Notes: a model not told the origin generated them from the sequence alone. Shown: positions 1 through 9,226, counted from the first letter of the stretch. The stretch is 64,000 bases of DNA from SZAS-103 sp038316385 (GCA_038316385.1 JBBQAN010000013.1:25159-89158), one strand, 5' to 3'. Numbers and translations: made by a program.

Positions 1-336
1 GTGATCGATGGTCTTGGCCCCGACTGCCGCAGCAATACCGAAGAAATCTTCGGCCCGGTGGTCAGCTTGCAACCTTTCGACGACGATGCGCACGCACTCG
101 CGCTCGCGAATGCGACGTCTTACGGACTGTCGGCAAGCGTCTGGACGCAACAACTCGATCGCGCGCATCGCATGGCTGCGGAATTGCGATCGGGCATCGT
201 CTGGATCAACACATGGATGATGCGCGATCTGCGCACACCATTCGGCGGAGTCGGCCAGTCCGGCCTCGGTCGCGAAGGCGGAACGGAAGCGATGCGATTC
301 TTCACCGAACCCAAGAACGTCTGCGTGCAGTTGTGA
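1..336 (+). CDS. Aldehyde dehydrogenase, C-terminal part (probable 2-aminomuconate 6-semialdehyde dehydrogenase)
   Basis: This is the last 111 residues of an NAD(P)-dependent aldehyde dehydrogenase whose start lies before the window. The conserved EEIFGPV block is near residue 14 and the C-terminal PFGGVGQSGLGREGG block is near residue 80. The catalytic Cys and Glu would lie upstream and cannot be checked. The genes that follow encode 2-aminomuconate deaminase, 3-hydroxyanthranilate dioxygenase and ACMS decarboxylase. The likely substrate is therefore 2-aminomuconate 6-semialdehyde, oxidised to 2-aminomuconate in kynurenine catabolism. The family is certain; the substrate is inferred from context. 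The first base is a codon start, but the GTG there is an internal valine rather than an initiation codon. Confidence 0.85.
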   Translation: MIDGLGPDCRSNTEEIFGPVVSLQPFDDDAHALALANATSYGLSASVWTQQLDRAHRMAAELRSGIVWINTWMMRDLRTPFGGVGQSGLGREGGTEAMRFFTEPKNVCVQL

Positions 337-364
337 TCGAAACCGTCAAGAACGAAGGAATCCA

Positions 365-1054
365 ATGAGCCTGCTGCGATCCCTGCTTGAAAAAAACCGC
401 CTCTGGGCCGAACGCGTCGAGCGCGAGGAACCCGGATTTTTCACGAATCTCGCCGCGCAGCAGGCGCCGGACTATCTGTGGATCGGCTGCTCGGATTCAC
501 GCGTGCCGGCCAACCAGATCACCGGCTTGGCGCCGGGCGAAGTCTTCGTGCATCGCAATGTCGCGAACATCGTCGCGCACGGCGATCTCAACTGCCTGTC
601 CACCGTGCAATTCGCTGTGGATGTGCTCAAGGTCGAGCACATCATCGTCTGCGGCCACTACGGTTGCGGCGGCGTGCATGCGACGCTTGACGGCTTGCGT
701 CTCGGGCTCGTCGATAACTGGCTGCATCATGTGCGCGACGTCATGCAGCGGCACGAATCGCTGCTGCGCGCGTTTCCGATCAACGAGCGCGCGGATCGTC
801 TGTGCGAACTCAACGTGATCGAGCAAGTCGTCAACGTCTGCCAATCAACGGTCGTCCAGGACGCATGGCGGCGCGGACAGACACTCGAAGTGCATGGCTG
901 GATTTACAGCGTCAACGACGGTCGTATTCGCGAAATCGGCATCGGCGCGGATTCGGCGGACGGACTCGGCACCGCCTACGAAGACGCGCTCGCAGCCGTG
1001 CGCGCGATGGGCGAATCGCGTTCGGAACCGTCCCAATCCGAGTCGGCCCAATGA
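365..1054 (+). CDS. can: Beta-class carbonic anhydrase
   Basis: Interconverts CO2 and bicarbonate in the cytoplasm. The protein is 229 aa. The zinc-binding residues of beta carbonic anhydrases are all visible: Cys42, Asp44 and Arg46 in CSDSR, then His98 and Cys101 in CGHYGCGG. This numbering matches E. coli Can. It starts 28 bases after the aldehyde dehydrogenase stop, with AAGGA seven bases before the ATG. Its stop overlaps the next start (ATGA), so it is probably co-translated with the kynurenine genes. ACMS decarboxylase in the same pathway releases CO2, which may explain the location, but that link is inference. Confidence 0.95.
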   Translation: MSLLRSLLEKNRLWAERVEREEPGFFTNLAAQQAPDYLWIGCSDSRVPANQITGLAPGEVFVHRNVANIVAHGDLNCLSTVQFAVDVLKVEHIIVCGHYGCGGVHATLDGLRLGLVDNWLHHVRDVMQRHESLLRAFPINERADRLCELNVIEQVVNVCQSTVVQDAWRRGQTLEVHGWIYSVNDGRIREIGIGADSADGLGTAYEDALAAVRAMGESRSEPSQSESAQ

Positions 1055-1482
1055 ACGAGAGCGTCCAGACCCACGCTGCCCCTGCTCCAGTCGGGGCGTA
1101 CCCACACGCGCGTCGCGTGGCGAATTTGTTGTTCCTGTCCGGCATCGGTCCTCGAATACCAGGCAGCAATGTCATCCCTGGCAACATGCATGCAGCCGAT
1201 GACAGCCTCGCAAGCTACGACATCGCCGCACAATGCAGGCAGGTATTCGCGAACGTGCGCATTGTGCTCAAAGCCAGTGGCGCACAGTGGGAAGATCTCG
1301 TCGACGTCACCGTCTATCTCACCGACATGGCGCGCGACTTCAAGATCTACAACGCAGTCTGGGCCGAACACTTTCCCGATGCCGCGACCGCGCCGTGCCG
1401 CACCACACTCGGCATCACAGCGCTGCCGACGCCAATCGCGATCGAACTAAAATGCGTCGCGCAGATTTCGGAGTACCGCTGA
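1051..1482 (+). CDS. RidA-family 2-aminomuconate deaminase
   Basis: A 143-aa YjgF/YER057c/UK114 (RidA) family protein. It probably hydrolyses 2-aminomuconate to 4-oxalocrotonate and ammonia. The N-terminal PVGAYPHARRV and the LFLSGIGPR block resemble deaminases of the 2-aminophenol and kynurenine meta-cleavage routes more than generic RidA. Arg117 in the PCRTTLGI block is the expected carboxylate-binding arginine. The ATG overlaps the carbonic anhydrase stop (ATGA), and its TGA overlaps the next ATG by one base (TGATG), so translation is probably coupled. The family is certain; the specific substrate is inferred from residues and neighbours. Confidence 0.85.
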   Translation: MNESVQTHAAPAPVGAYPHARRVANLLFLSGIGPRIPGSNVIPGNMHAADDSLASYDIAAQCRQVFANVRIVLKASGAQWEDLVDVTVYLTDMARDFKIYNAVWAEHFPDAATAPCRTTLGITALPTPIAIELKCVAQISEYR

Positions 1483-2024
1483 TGTTGCCGCCACCGATCG
1501 ATTTCCAGAAATGGATCGACGCCAATCGCCACCTGCTCAAGCCACCAGTCGGCAACAAGTGCATCGTCGATGGCGACTTCATCATCATGATCGTCGGTGG
1601 CCCAAACCTGCGCACCGACTACCACGTTGAGGAAGGCCCGGAATTCTTCCACCAGATCGAAGGCGAGATGATCCTGCGCGTGCAGGACGACGGTGGCGTG
1701 CGCGACATACCGATCCGCGCAGGCGAAATTTTCTACCTGCCGCCGCGCGTGCCGCATTCGCCGCAACGCATGGCGGGCGGTATTGGCCTCGTCATCGAAC
1801 GTCGCCGATTGCCAAACGAGAAAGACGGCTTGCAATGGTATTGCGAAAGTTGCAATCACAAGATCTACGAAGAATATTTCCACCTCCACCAAATCGAAAC
1901 CGATTTCCCGCCGGTATTCGAGCGTTTCTATCGGAGCATCGAACATCGGACTTGCGCGAGATGCGGCGCACTGCATCCACGTCCCGCACACTTCGAGGAC
2001 GACGCGCAGCTTGATCCGACGTAG
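1482..2024 (+). CDS. nbaC: 3-hydroxyanthranilate 3,4-dioxygenase
   Basis: An Fe(II) extradiol dioxygenase of the cupin fold that opens 3-hydroxyanthranilate to 2-amino-3-carboxymuconate semialdehyde (ACMS). It is 180 aa, the usual bacterial length. The iron ligands are visible as His48, Glu54 and His92. A second rubredoxin-like metal site is formed by Cys121/Cys124 and Cys158/Cys161, as in bacterial 3-hydroxyanthranilate dioxygenases. It overlaps the deaminase stop by one base. The product is the substrate of the ACMS decarboxylase encoded 2 kb downstream. The gene ends tail-to-tail with an inverted gene, which interrupts the pathway cluster. Confidence 0.95.
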   Translation: MLPPPIDFQKWIDANRHLLKPPVGNKCIVDGDFIIMIVGGPNLRTDYHVEEGPEFFHQIEGEMILRVQDDGGVRDIPIRAGEIFYLPPRVPHSPQRMAGGIGLVIERRRLPNEKDGLQWYCESCNHKIYEEYFHLHQIETDFPPVFERFYRSIEHRTCARCGALHPRPAHFEDDAQLDPT

Positions 2025-2047
2025 TCAGGAAGAATTCATCTTTCGCA

Positions 2048-3556
2048 TCAATGGCCTGTCACGGGACTTGACTTGGAATTCATGCAACCCAAGGTGCTGA
2101 TATCGCCGTTGCTATCCATGAAGACGGCATTATCCTCATCGAGAAAGGCAAACCCGGAATTGATCGTCGCGTATGCGTCCGGTAGTGATGGCAACAGACT
2201 AAAGATTCCCAACTTCCAAGTCCCGTCAGGACTTTGCCGTACTGAATAGACCGCACCAGCAAAACCTGCTTCAAACGGAGCGCTGGCGACAACAAAAGTT
2301 TCCCCCTTGAAGGGAAGGATGAAATTAACTCCCATCCGCGCAAGTAACTGCGGCTGCGCTGCACCGTCTTCAAGGAAGCCCAACGCGCCTTCAGATTCAA
2401 CTCCGAGGCATCCGACAATCCAGCCGTTTGCGACGCGCCGACTTGCAGTTAGACCTTCATGGCACCAAGACGAAAGCTTGGTGATGTCGACGCGTGGGAG
2501 AGGTTGACGCTTGGCGGGATGCCAATCGATCCTGGCAATATCACCGGACTTCAATCGATAGCGTCGAGAAGGAAAACCATCTTTCGTGCACTTCGGTTGT
2601 CGATGATCGACAGCACAGGCGCCTATGCACACCACCACATCACTCGTGTTACCCGGCTTTCCAGCCAACGCGTCGGCAGCCTCTTTGCGGATGCGGCCTG
2701 ACCAGTACGAGTTGGCGATCTGCTTCAACGCGTCGCGAGCTTGCGCACTGCGGTCGACAAACCTTCCCAATGCCTGGACCGCTGCTTCGCTCGTCACCCA
2801 ATCTCTTGGCGTAATCGAGTCAACCAGCTCCTGTGTAGCCTGGACAAGATCGAACTTGCCGATGACCGACGCTGCTGCCGCGCGGTTACCCCACCTCGGG
2901 TGATGCAGCGTACGTTTCAGGACCGGCAATAGTTCAGCGGCGTTTTCGCGCTGATTCAGAATCAAATCTTCCCAACTCCAGCTCCATGCATCAGGCCTGT
3001 CCAGCAGTAGCTGTAGAACCTCGACGCCCCTGCGATCGCCGGATGCTACCAGTGCACGTTGTGCGCTCCATGCAAGATCCTGATTGGGCGCCTGCGCATA
3101 TGCGGCGATCACTGGCGCTACGGGCTTTAATGCCGTACCGACGTCGTCGAAGATGCGCAAGGTTTCCACGAGTTGTTTCGTATCGAGCCCATGACGCGCA
3201 ATCAGGCCAGCCAGTAGATCGACCATGGCTTCCTCTGGCGGTGGGATTTTCATGTCGCCAGATGTTCCACATTCCTGAGATATCTTGTCCCATTCTGCTG
3301 CAAGTGCGCCGATAGGCCATCGCAGACGATCACTGTGCGCGAGCCTCAAGTAGAAATCCGTGGCAGCCATGCAGCCATGCTTCGATGACGGTACACCCGA
3401 AAAGACCAAACCTTCGGATGACCAGTCATCGCACGTGATATTCGATAAAGCTTCGCTAGCCCAAGCATCGCGTGGCTGTCCATCATGCAAGAGTCGTGGC
3501 GCGAGGAAACGGGCGCGTGGGCCAAGCAGACCAATGGCGTGCGTGGCGATTGCCAC
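2048..3556 (-). CDS. HEAT-repeat-like hypothetical protein, probably 5'-frameshifted
   Basis: The open frame is 502 aa from a GTG. The first two thirds are alpha-helical, with repeated motifs such as AAAASVIGKFD and SEAAVQALGRFVD that resemble HEAT/PBS-lyase repeats. The last third is beta-rich and lacks a recognisable domain. The GTG lies inside what reads as a repeat helix. The same frame stays open upstream to 3653 with HEAT-like residues (FAFVVASLDSPHPEIV) but no start codon. A signal peptide with a good start sits further upstream in another frame. The gene is therefore probably disrupted, or contains a sequencing error, in the 3600-3690 area. It is inverted inside the kynurenine cluster and has no obvious role there. 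The function is unknown. Confidence 0.6.
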   Translation of the reverse strand: MAIATHAIGLLGPRARFLAPRLLHDGQPRDAWASEALSNITCDDWSSEGLVFSGVPSSKHGCMAATDFYLRLAHSDRLRWPIGALAAEWDKISQECGTSGDMKIPPPEEAMVDLLAGLIARHGLDTKQLVETLRIFDDVGTALKPVAPVIAAYAQAPNQDLAWSAQRALVASGDRRGVEVLQLLLDRPDAWSWSWEDLILNQRENAAELLPVLKRTLHHPRWGNRAAAASVIGKFDLVQATQELVDSITPRDWVTSEAAVQALGRFVDRSAQARDALKQIANSYWSGRIRKEAADALAGKPGNTSDVVVCIGACAVDHRQPKCTKDGFPSRRYRLKSGDIARIDWHPAKRQPLPRVDITKLSSWCHEGLTASRRVANGWIVGCLGVESEGALGFLEDGAAQPQLLARMGVNFILPFKGETFVVASAPFEAGFAGAVYSVRQSPDGTWKLGIFSLLPSLPDAYATINSGFAFLDEDNAVFMDSNGDISTLGCMNSKSSPVTGH

Positions 3557-3872
3557 GATTTCCGGATGCGGCGAATCCAGCGACGCAACGACAAATGCGA
3601 ATGCCTTGGGTATTGCAGTTGGTGGTGCGGGAGACTGACCGATTCCAGTTCAACCAGCTTCCCCGCCATCGGGGCGGTTTTTGGCATTCACGATCCTCGC
3701 CAGACAGCTCCGGTCGCAATACATTGCTGATCTCCCGAGTCAGGGCGACAGCATCCGGCCTGAGCGCACCTTGGAACTGCGTATCTCGATAGGACGAAAG
3801 CTCGGCCTGCCAATGCGCATTGGGGGTGCCAGCCGCTTGCAACAACAAAACGACGGGAAGGAGTAGTTGCAT
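3557..3872 (-). pseudogene. Out-of-frame 5' end (signal peptide region) of the HEAT-like gene
   Basis: An ATG at 3872, preceded by GGAAA, opens a frame beginning MQLLLPVVLLLQAAGTPNAH. This is a classic export signal. About 40 plausible residues follow, ending near SGEDRE. The frame then becomes rich in Trp, Arg and Cys, while HEAT-like sequence continues in a different frame. At least one net +1 shift between about 3690 and 3600 would join the signal peptide to the 502-aa frame, giving a periplasmic protein of about 600 aa. This could be a real frameshift mutation or an assembly error. Confidence 0.45.
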
Positions 3873-4025
3873 CAGCAGTTTCCATCAAACAAAGCATGCA
3901 CAAACTATGCTAACTCTGTCTGCCTTACCATCGAAAGAGATCTCAAGTAACGATGGCTGACCTCCATTCGCCTTCATGCTGCAGAACCCATACGCTTGAT
4001 GAGTCAGTACAGCTAAACTGCGCAC

Positions 4026-5042
4026 ATGCTCAAGATCGACGTCCATGCCCATATCCTGCCGCGCGATTGGCCGGATCTCGCGACCAGATACGGTGACGAT
4101 CGCTTCCCGGTGATCCATCACACCGATCGCGGCCACCGCATTTACAAGGACGGCAAATTCTTCCGCGAGATTTTCCCGAAGACCTGGGACGCCGAGGAAC
4201 GCATCGCCGACTACGCGCACTTCGGCGTGCAGGTGCAGGTGATCAGTACGGTGCCGGTAATGTTCAGCTACTGGGCCAAGCCGCAGCACGCGTTCGAGTT
4301 GCATCAATCGTTGAACGACCACATGGCCGCGATCTGCCGCAAGCATCCGCGCCATTACGCCGGCATCGGCACGGTGCCGTTGCAGTCGCCGCGGCTCGCG
4401 GTGCAGGAACTTGAACGCTGCATGGACCAACTCGATCTGCAAGGCGTGCAAATCGGCAGCCACGTCAACGACTGGAACCTGGACGCACCCGAACTGTTCG
4501 ATTTTTTTGTGGCCGCGAGCGAACTCGGCGCAGCGATCTTGGTGCATCCATGGGACATGATGGGCAAGGACAGCATGCCGAAATACTGGCTGCCTTGGCT
4601 GGTCGGGATGCCCGCCGAACAGGCACGCGCGGCGTGCTGCCTGATCTTCGGCGGAGTGCTTGAGCGATTGCCGAAACTCAAGATCTGCTTCGCCCATGGC
4701 GGCGGCAGCTTTCCGTACACCATCGGCCGCATCGAGCACGGATTCCGCATGCGACCGGACCTCGTCGCGACCGACAATCCGCGCAATCCGCGCGAATACC
4801 TCGATCGCGTATTTTTCGATTCATGGGTTGCGGATGATCGCGCTCTGCGCTACCTGATCGATACCGTCGGCATCGATCGCGTGATGATGGGCACCGATTA
4901 CCCGTTCCCGCTCGGCGAGCAGGAACCCGGCAGCTTCATTGACGGATTGGGCTTGTCCCATGCGGAACAAGCACGCATCTATCACGGCACCGCGCTCGAC
5001 TGGCTTGGGTTATCGGCATCGCGCTTCGGAGAGAATGCGTGA
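4026..5042 (+). CDS. nbaD: 2-amino-3-carboxymuconate-6-semialdehyde decarboxylase (ACMSD)
   Basis: A zinc-dependent amidohydrolase-fold decarboxylase that converts ACMS to 2-aminomuconate 6-semialdehyde and CO2. This steers the pathway to catabolism instead of quinolinate. It is 338 aa, close to the Pseudomonas enzyme. The metal ligands are His7 and His9 (DVHAH), His174 (ILVHPWD) and Asp291 (GTDYPFP). The catalytic His224 lies in CFAHGGGS. Its stop overlaps the GTG start of kynureninase. It should act directly after the dioxygenase encoded upstream and before the dehydrogenase at the window edge. Confidence 0.95.
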   Translation: MLKIDVHAHILPRDWPDLATRYGDDRFPVIHHTDRGHRIYKDGKFFREIFPKTWDAEERIADYAHFGVQVQVISTVPVMFSYWAKPQHAFELHQSLNDHMAAICRKHPRHYAGIGTVPLQSPRLAVQELERCMDQLDLQGVQIGSHVNDWNLDAPELFDFFVAASELGAAILVHPWDMMGKDSMPKYWLPWLVGMPAEQARAACCLIFGGVLERLPKLKICFAHGGGSFPYTIGRIEHGFRMRPDLVATDNPRNPREYLDRVFFDSWVADDRALRYLIDTVGIDRVMMGTDYPFPLGEQEPGSFIDGLGLSHAEQARIYHGTALDWLGLSASRFGENA

Positions 5043-6328
5043 GCGACGCGTTCACGGAAACCGATGCGCTTGCGCGCGACGCTGTCGATCCGTTGCGCGC
5101 GTTTCGCGATGAGTTCCTGATTCCACCAGCAACCGATCCGTCGCTCGATCCGCAATCGCAACTCTACTTCGCCGGCAACTCGCTGGGCTTGCAGCCGCGC
5201 GGCGTGCGCGATGCACTGCTGACTGAGCTCGACGATTGGGCGCGACTCGGCGTCGAAGCGCATTTCCACGGCCGCCATCCGTGGATGCCGTACCACGAGG
5301 AAGTGCGTGTGCATCTCGCAGAAATCGCGGGCGCTTTGCCGTCCGAAGTGGTGGCCATGAATTCGCTGACCACAAACCTGCACCTGATGATGGTCAGCTT
5401 CTATCGACCGACGGCCGAGCGCTACAAAATCCTGATCGAGGCCGGTGCATTTCCGTCCGATCATCATGCGATGGAATCGCAGATCCGTTTCCACGGCTTC
5501 GATCCGGCGACCGCATTGATCGAACTCGAGGGTGATCCCGACACCGGACTCGTCGGTATCGAAGCGATCGAGCGCGCGCTCACCGAACACGGATCGCGCA
5601 TCGCGCTCGTGATGTGGCCCGGCGTGCAATACCGCACCGGCGAAGCATTCGACCTTGCGGCGATCGCGAAACTCGCGCACAAGCATGGCTGTGCGGTCGG
5701 TTTCGATCTCGCTCACGCCGCCGGCAACCTGTCGCTCGCGCTGCACGACAGCGGCGCCGATTTCGCGGTGTGGTGCAGCTACAAGTATTTGAACTCGGGA
5801 CCTGGAGCGGTCGCTGGTTGCTTCGTGCACGATCGTCACGCACGCGCCGATGTGCCCCGCTTCGCTGGCTGGTGGGGACACGATCAGACCACGCGCTTCA
5901 AGATGGGGCCGGAATTCGTGCCGACCCCTGGCGCCGACGGCTGGCAGCTCAGCAACCCTCCGATCCTCGCGCTAGCGCCGCTACGCGCGTCGCTTGATGT
6001 GTTCCATCGCGCCGGCATTAAAAATCTGCGCGTGAAATCAGTTCAATTGACCACTTATCTCGAATCGCTGATCCGTACGCACCTTGCTGGAATACTGGAA
6101 ACCCTCACGCCTGCGCAAAGCGAGCGTCGTGGCTGCCAATTGAGCCTGCGCGTGGCGGGCGGTCGCACTCGCGGCCGCGCGCTGTTCGAGCATCTCGTCG
6201 CACGCGGCATCATCGGCGACTGGCGCGAACCCGATGTGATCCGCGTCGCCCCCACTCCGTTGTATAACCGCTACATCGACGCGTGGAAGCTCGTCGATGC
6301 AATCGCAGCTTGGCGTGATGCGGCCTGA
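5039..6328 (+). CDS. kynU: Kynureninase
   Basis: A PLP enzyme (aminotransferase class V fold) that cleaves kynurenine or 3-hydroxykynurenine to (3-hydroxy)anthranilate and alanine. It is 429 aa. The PLP lysine is Lys249 in WCSYKYLNSGPG, and Asp223 in GFDLAHAAGN is the pyridine-nitrogen partner. The N-terminal FAGNSLGLQP block is typical of kynureninases. The start is GTG, overlapping the preceding stop by four bases (GTGA). The last 32 bases overlap the monooxygenase frame. Confidence 0.96.
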   Translation: MSDAFTETDALARDAVDPLRAFRDEFLIPPATDPSLDPQSQLYFAGNSLGLQPRGVRDALLTELDDWARLGVEAHFHGRHPWMPYHEEVRVHLAEIAGALPSEVVAMNSLTTNLHLMMVSFYRPTAERYKILIEAGAFPSDHHAMESQIRFHGFDPATALIELEGDPDTGLVGIEAIERALTEHGSRIALVMWPGVQYRTGEAFDLAAIAKLAHKHGCAVGFDLAHAAGNLSLALHDSGADFAVWCSYKYLNSGPGAVAGCFVHDRHARADVPRFAGWWGHDQTTRFKMGPEFVPTPGADGWQLSNPPILALAPLRASLDVFHRAGIKNLRVKSVQLTTYLESLIRTHLAGILETLTPAQSERRGCQLSLRVAGGRTRGRALFEHLVARGIIGDWREPDVIRVAPTPLYNRYIDAWKLVDAIAAWRDAA

Positions 6329-7706
6329 ATCCGGCAAGACCATCATCATAGCGGGCGCGGGCCTCGCCGGCGCGTTGCTCGCGACCTTGCTGGCGCGCGC
6401 TGGCTGGTCGGTGGATATCTTTGAAAAACGCTCCGATTGTCGTGCAATCGGCTTCGAAGGCGGGCGTTCGATCAATCTTGCGCTCGCCGAACGCGGACTG
6501 CATGCGCTGCGGCAGGCGGGATTGCATCAAGCCGTGCTCGACCAAGCGGTGATGATGCGCGGGCGCATGGTGCATTTCATCGACGGCCGCATCGACCTGC
6601 AGCGTTACGGCAAGGACGACAGTGAAGTCATCTGGTCGGTGCATCGCGGTCGGTTGAACCTGCTGTTGCTGGATGCTGCAGAAGCAGCAGGTGCGCAACT
6701 GTTTTTCGACACCCGACTTGATGCAGTCGATTTCGAAAAAAAGACGATGCGACTTGCGAACGATCGCGATCACACCACCCGCGATGCGACTTTCGACGTG
6801 CTCATCGGTGCAGATGGCGCCGGCTCGGCGTTGCGTGGCGCGATCGATGCAATCGCTCCACTCGGTGAGCGTTTTGAATCGCTCGGTCACGGCTACAAGG
6901 AACTCGAGATACCGCCGGCAGCAGATGACGGCTTTCGCATCGAACCCAACGCGTTGCATATATGGCCGCGTGGACGCTACATGTGCATTGCACTGCCGAA
7001 CACCGAGCACACATTCACGGTGACGCTGTTCCTGCCGATGCATGCCCGGGATGGCGCGCCTGGTTTCGACATGATTCCCGATCCGGACGCCGCGCGTATC
7101 CTGTTCGCGCATGACTTTGCCGATGCGTTGCCGCTGATTCCGGAGTTCGACGCCGATTGGTCGCACAACCCCATCGGAATGCTGAGTACGCTTTACCTGG
7201 ATCGCTGGCATCTCGATGGTCGGGCCGTGTTGATTGGCGACGCTGCGCACGCGATGGTGCCGTTCCACGGCCAAGGCATGAATTGCGCATTCGAGGATTG
7301 CGTTGCACTGGCTCGTCACATCGCCGAAGCAGACGATTTCGCCGCAGCGTTCGCTGCATTCGAAGCGGAACGGCTCCCCAACGCGCGTGCGATCCAGCAG
7401 ATGGCGCTCGAAAATTACCTCGAAATGCGCGACCGTGTGGACGATGCAGACTATCTGTTGCAGCGCGAACTTGAGCGCCTGCTTGCCATACGGCATCCGA
7501 ATCGTTTCGTACCGCGTTACGCGATGGTGACGTTCCACCGGATTCCCTACGCGATCGCGTTCACGCGGGGTGCGATCCAGCGCGAACTGCTGGTGGCGGC
7601 AACGCTGGGCAAGTCGCGCATAGAGGACGTGGATCTGGTGATGCTGGATCGAGCCATCGTCGACAAGCTGACGGTTCTGCCGAGCGATCGCGACCGGAAC
7701 GGATGA
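6297..7706 (+). CDS. kmo: Kynurenine 3-monooxygenase
   Basis: An FAD- and NADPH-dependent hydroxylase that makes 3-hydroxykynurenine from kynurenine. It is 469 aa. The dinucleotide-binding GAGLAG motif lies around residues 20-25, and the second FAD motif GDAAHAMVPFHGQG around residue 315. The start at 6297 has GGAAG eight bases upstream. A second ATG at 6318 would leave only an 11-base overlap with kynU and still precede the FAD motif. With kynU and the dioxygenase this completes kynurenine to ACMS. Tryptophan dioxygenase and formamidase are not in the window. Confidence 0.95.
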   Translation: MQSQLGVMRPESGKTIIIAGAGLAGALLATLLARAGWSVDIFEKRSDCRAIGFEGGRSINLALAERGLHALRQAGLHQAVLDQAVMMRGRMVHFIDGRIDLQRYGKDDSEVIWSVHRGRLNLLLLDAAEAAGAQLFFDTRLDAVDFEKKTMRLANDRDHTTRDATFDVLIGADGAGSALRGAIDAIAPLGERFESLGHGYKELEIPPAADDGFRIEPNALHIWPRGRYMCIALPNTEHTFTVTLFLPMHARDGAPGFDMIPDPDAARILFAHDFADALPLIPEFDADWSHNPIGMLSTLYLDRWHLDGRAVLIGDAAHAMVPFHGQGMNCAFEDCVALARHIAEADDFAAAFAAFEAERLPNARAIQQMALENYLEMRDRVDDADYLLQRELERLLAIRHPNRFVPRYAMVTFHRIPYAIAFTRGAIQRELLVAATLGKSRIEDVDLVMLDRAIVDKLTVLPSDRDRNG

Positions 7707-7754
7707 GCGCGACTTTCCGGCCACCATACCCGCCGTGCGAGCGCAACTAATCTT

Positions 7755-9194
7755 ATGGCCGCAACATTCTATTGGTACGACCTTGAAACATACGGCAGCG
7801 ATCCGCGCCGCACCCGCATAGCCCAATTCGCTGGATTGCGTACCGACGAGGATCTCAATCCCATCGATGAACCGCTGGTGTTGTACTGCAAGCCAGCCGA
7901 CGATCTGCTGCCCTCTCCCGAAGCCACGCTGATCACCGGGATCACGCCGCAATACGCACTGCGCGATGGTATCAGCGAAGCCGAACTGATCGGCCACGTT
8001 TTCGACGAATTCGCGCAACCGCAGACCTGTACCGTTGGATACAACTCGTTGCGCTTCGACGACGAATTCGTGCGCTATGCGCTATACCGCAATTTCCACG
8101 ATCCCTACGAGCGCGAATGGCGCGGCGGCAATTCGCGTTGGGACTTGCTGGACTTTTTTCGGCTTGCCCATGCGCTGCGACCGGATGGCATGCTGTGGCC
8201 GTTGCGTGAGGATGGCGCGCCGAGCTTCAAGCTCACGCACCTGAGCGCCGCGAACGGCATCGGCCACGAACACGCGCACGATGCGCTGGCGGACGTGCAG
8301 GCGCTGGTGGGACTCGCAAAAAAACTGAAGCAGGCACAACCGCGACTGTTCGATTATTACCTCGGCATGCGCGATAAACGCCGTGTGGCTTCGCTGCTGG
8401 ATGTCACGCAGATGACGCCGGTGCTGCATGTCTCCGGCAAATACTCGGCTGCACGCGGCAGCGCCGCACTGGTCGCGCCGATCTGCCGCCATCCGCAAAT
8501 CGAGTCGCGGGTGATCGTGTTCGACCTTGATGCTGATCCGGAGGCGCTGCTTGCGCTCGATCCAGACGACATCGCGGACAGGCTTTACACGCCGACCGCC
8601 GATCTGCCAGAAGGCGAGTCGCGGATTCCGCTGAAGGAAATTCACCTCAATCGCTGCCCTGCCCTGGTCGCGTTGGAACATTTACGAGCCGAGGATTATT
8701 CGCGGTTGTGCATCGATCCGGATCTTGCGCAGCGGCGCGTCGAAGCGCTGCGTGCCGCCGTTGGGCTCGCAACGAAAGTGCGGCAAGTCTATGCACGACC
8801 GCACGCTGCGCGCGCGACCGATGCGGATGCCGCGTTGTACGACGGCTTCGTTCCCGATCACGACAAGCGTCTGTTCCAGCAGATACGCGCTGCCGCTCCC
8901 AAAGCGCTGCCTGGGTTCGCCACACAATTGCAGGATCCGCGCATGGTCGAACTCGTGTTCCGATACCAGGCCCGCAACTGGCCACAGTCGTTGGACACCG
9001 CGCAGCAAACGCGCTGGGATGCGTATCGCCATAGGCGGCTGGATAGCGACATCGGCCTTTCCGAATATTCGTTCGAGACCTGCGCTGCGAGCATTGCGGA
9101 TTTGCGCGTGCGACATGTTGACGATGGCCGCGCGCAGATATTGCTTGATGCGCTGGAGGATTGGACTCACAAAATCTCCACAAGCTTGCCTTGA
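7755..9194 (+). CDS. sbcB: Exodeoxyribonuclease I
   Basis: A 3'-to-5' single-strand DNA exonuclease of the DnaQ/DEDDh superfamily, active in recombination and mismatch repair. It is 479 aa, the normal length for ExoI. The catalytic Asp9 and Glu11 are in YDLETYG, a further acidic residue lies in the YNSLRFDDEF block near residue 100, and the closing His-Asp pair is in HEHAHDALADVQ near residues 175-183. The C-terminal SH3-like and helical regions expected of ExoI are present. It begins shortly after kmo but is functionally unrelated to the kynurenine genes. Confidence 0.95.
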   Translation: MAATFYWYDLETYGSDPRRTRIAQFAGLRTDEDLNPIDEPLVLYCKPADDLLPSPEATLITGITPQYALRDGISEAELIGHVFDEFAQPQTCTVGYNSLRFDDEFVRYALYRNFHDPYEREWRGGNSRWDLLDFFRLAHALRPDGMLWPLREDGAPSFKLTHLSAANGIGHEHAHDALADVQALVGLAKKLKQAQPRLFDYYLGMRDKRRVASLLDVTQMTPVLHVSGKYSAARGSAALVAPICRHPQIESRVIVFDLDADPEALLALDPDDIADRLYTPTADLPEGESRIPLKEIHLNRCPALVALEHLRAEDYSRLCIDPDLAQRRVEALRAAVGLATKVRQVYARPHAARATDADAALYDGFVPDHDKRLFQQIRAAAPKALPGFATQLQDPRMVELVFRYQARNWPQSLDTAQQTRWDAYRHRRLDSDIGLSEYSFETCAASIADLRVRHVDDGRAQILLDALEDWTHKISTSLP

Positions 9195-9226
9195 GCCGCG
9201 ACAGCACTTACGAGGAACGCACGCAT

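Noticed and set aside
6210..8018. A 602-codon open frame on the minus strand opposite kmo
   Set aside because: It lies antisense to kynurenine 3-monooxygenase and adjacent genes, has Cys/His/Arg-rich composition without family motifs, and arises from codon bias in GC-rich DNA.
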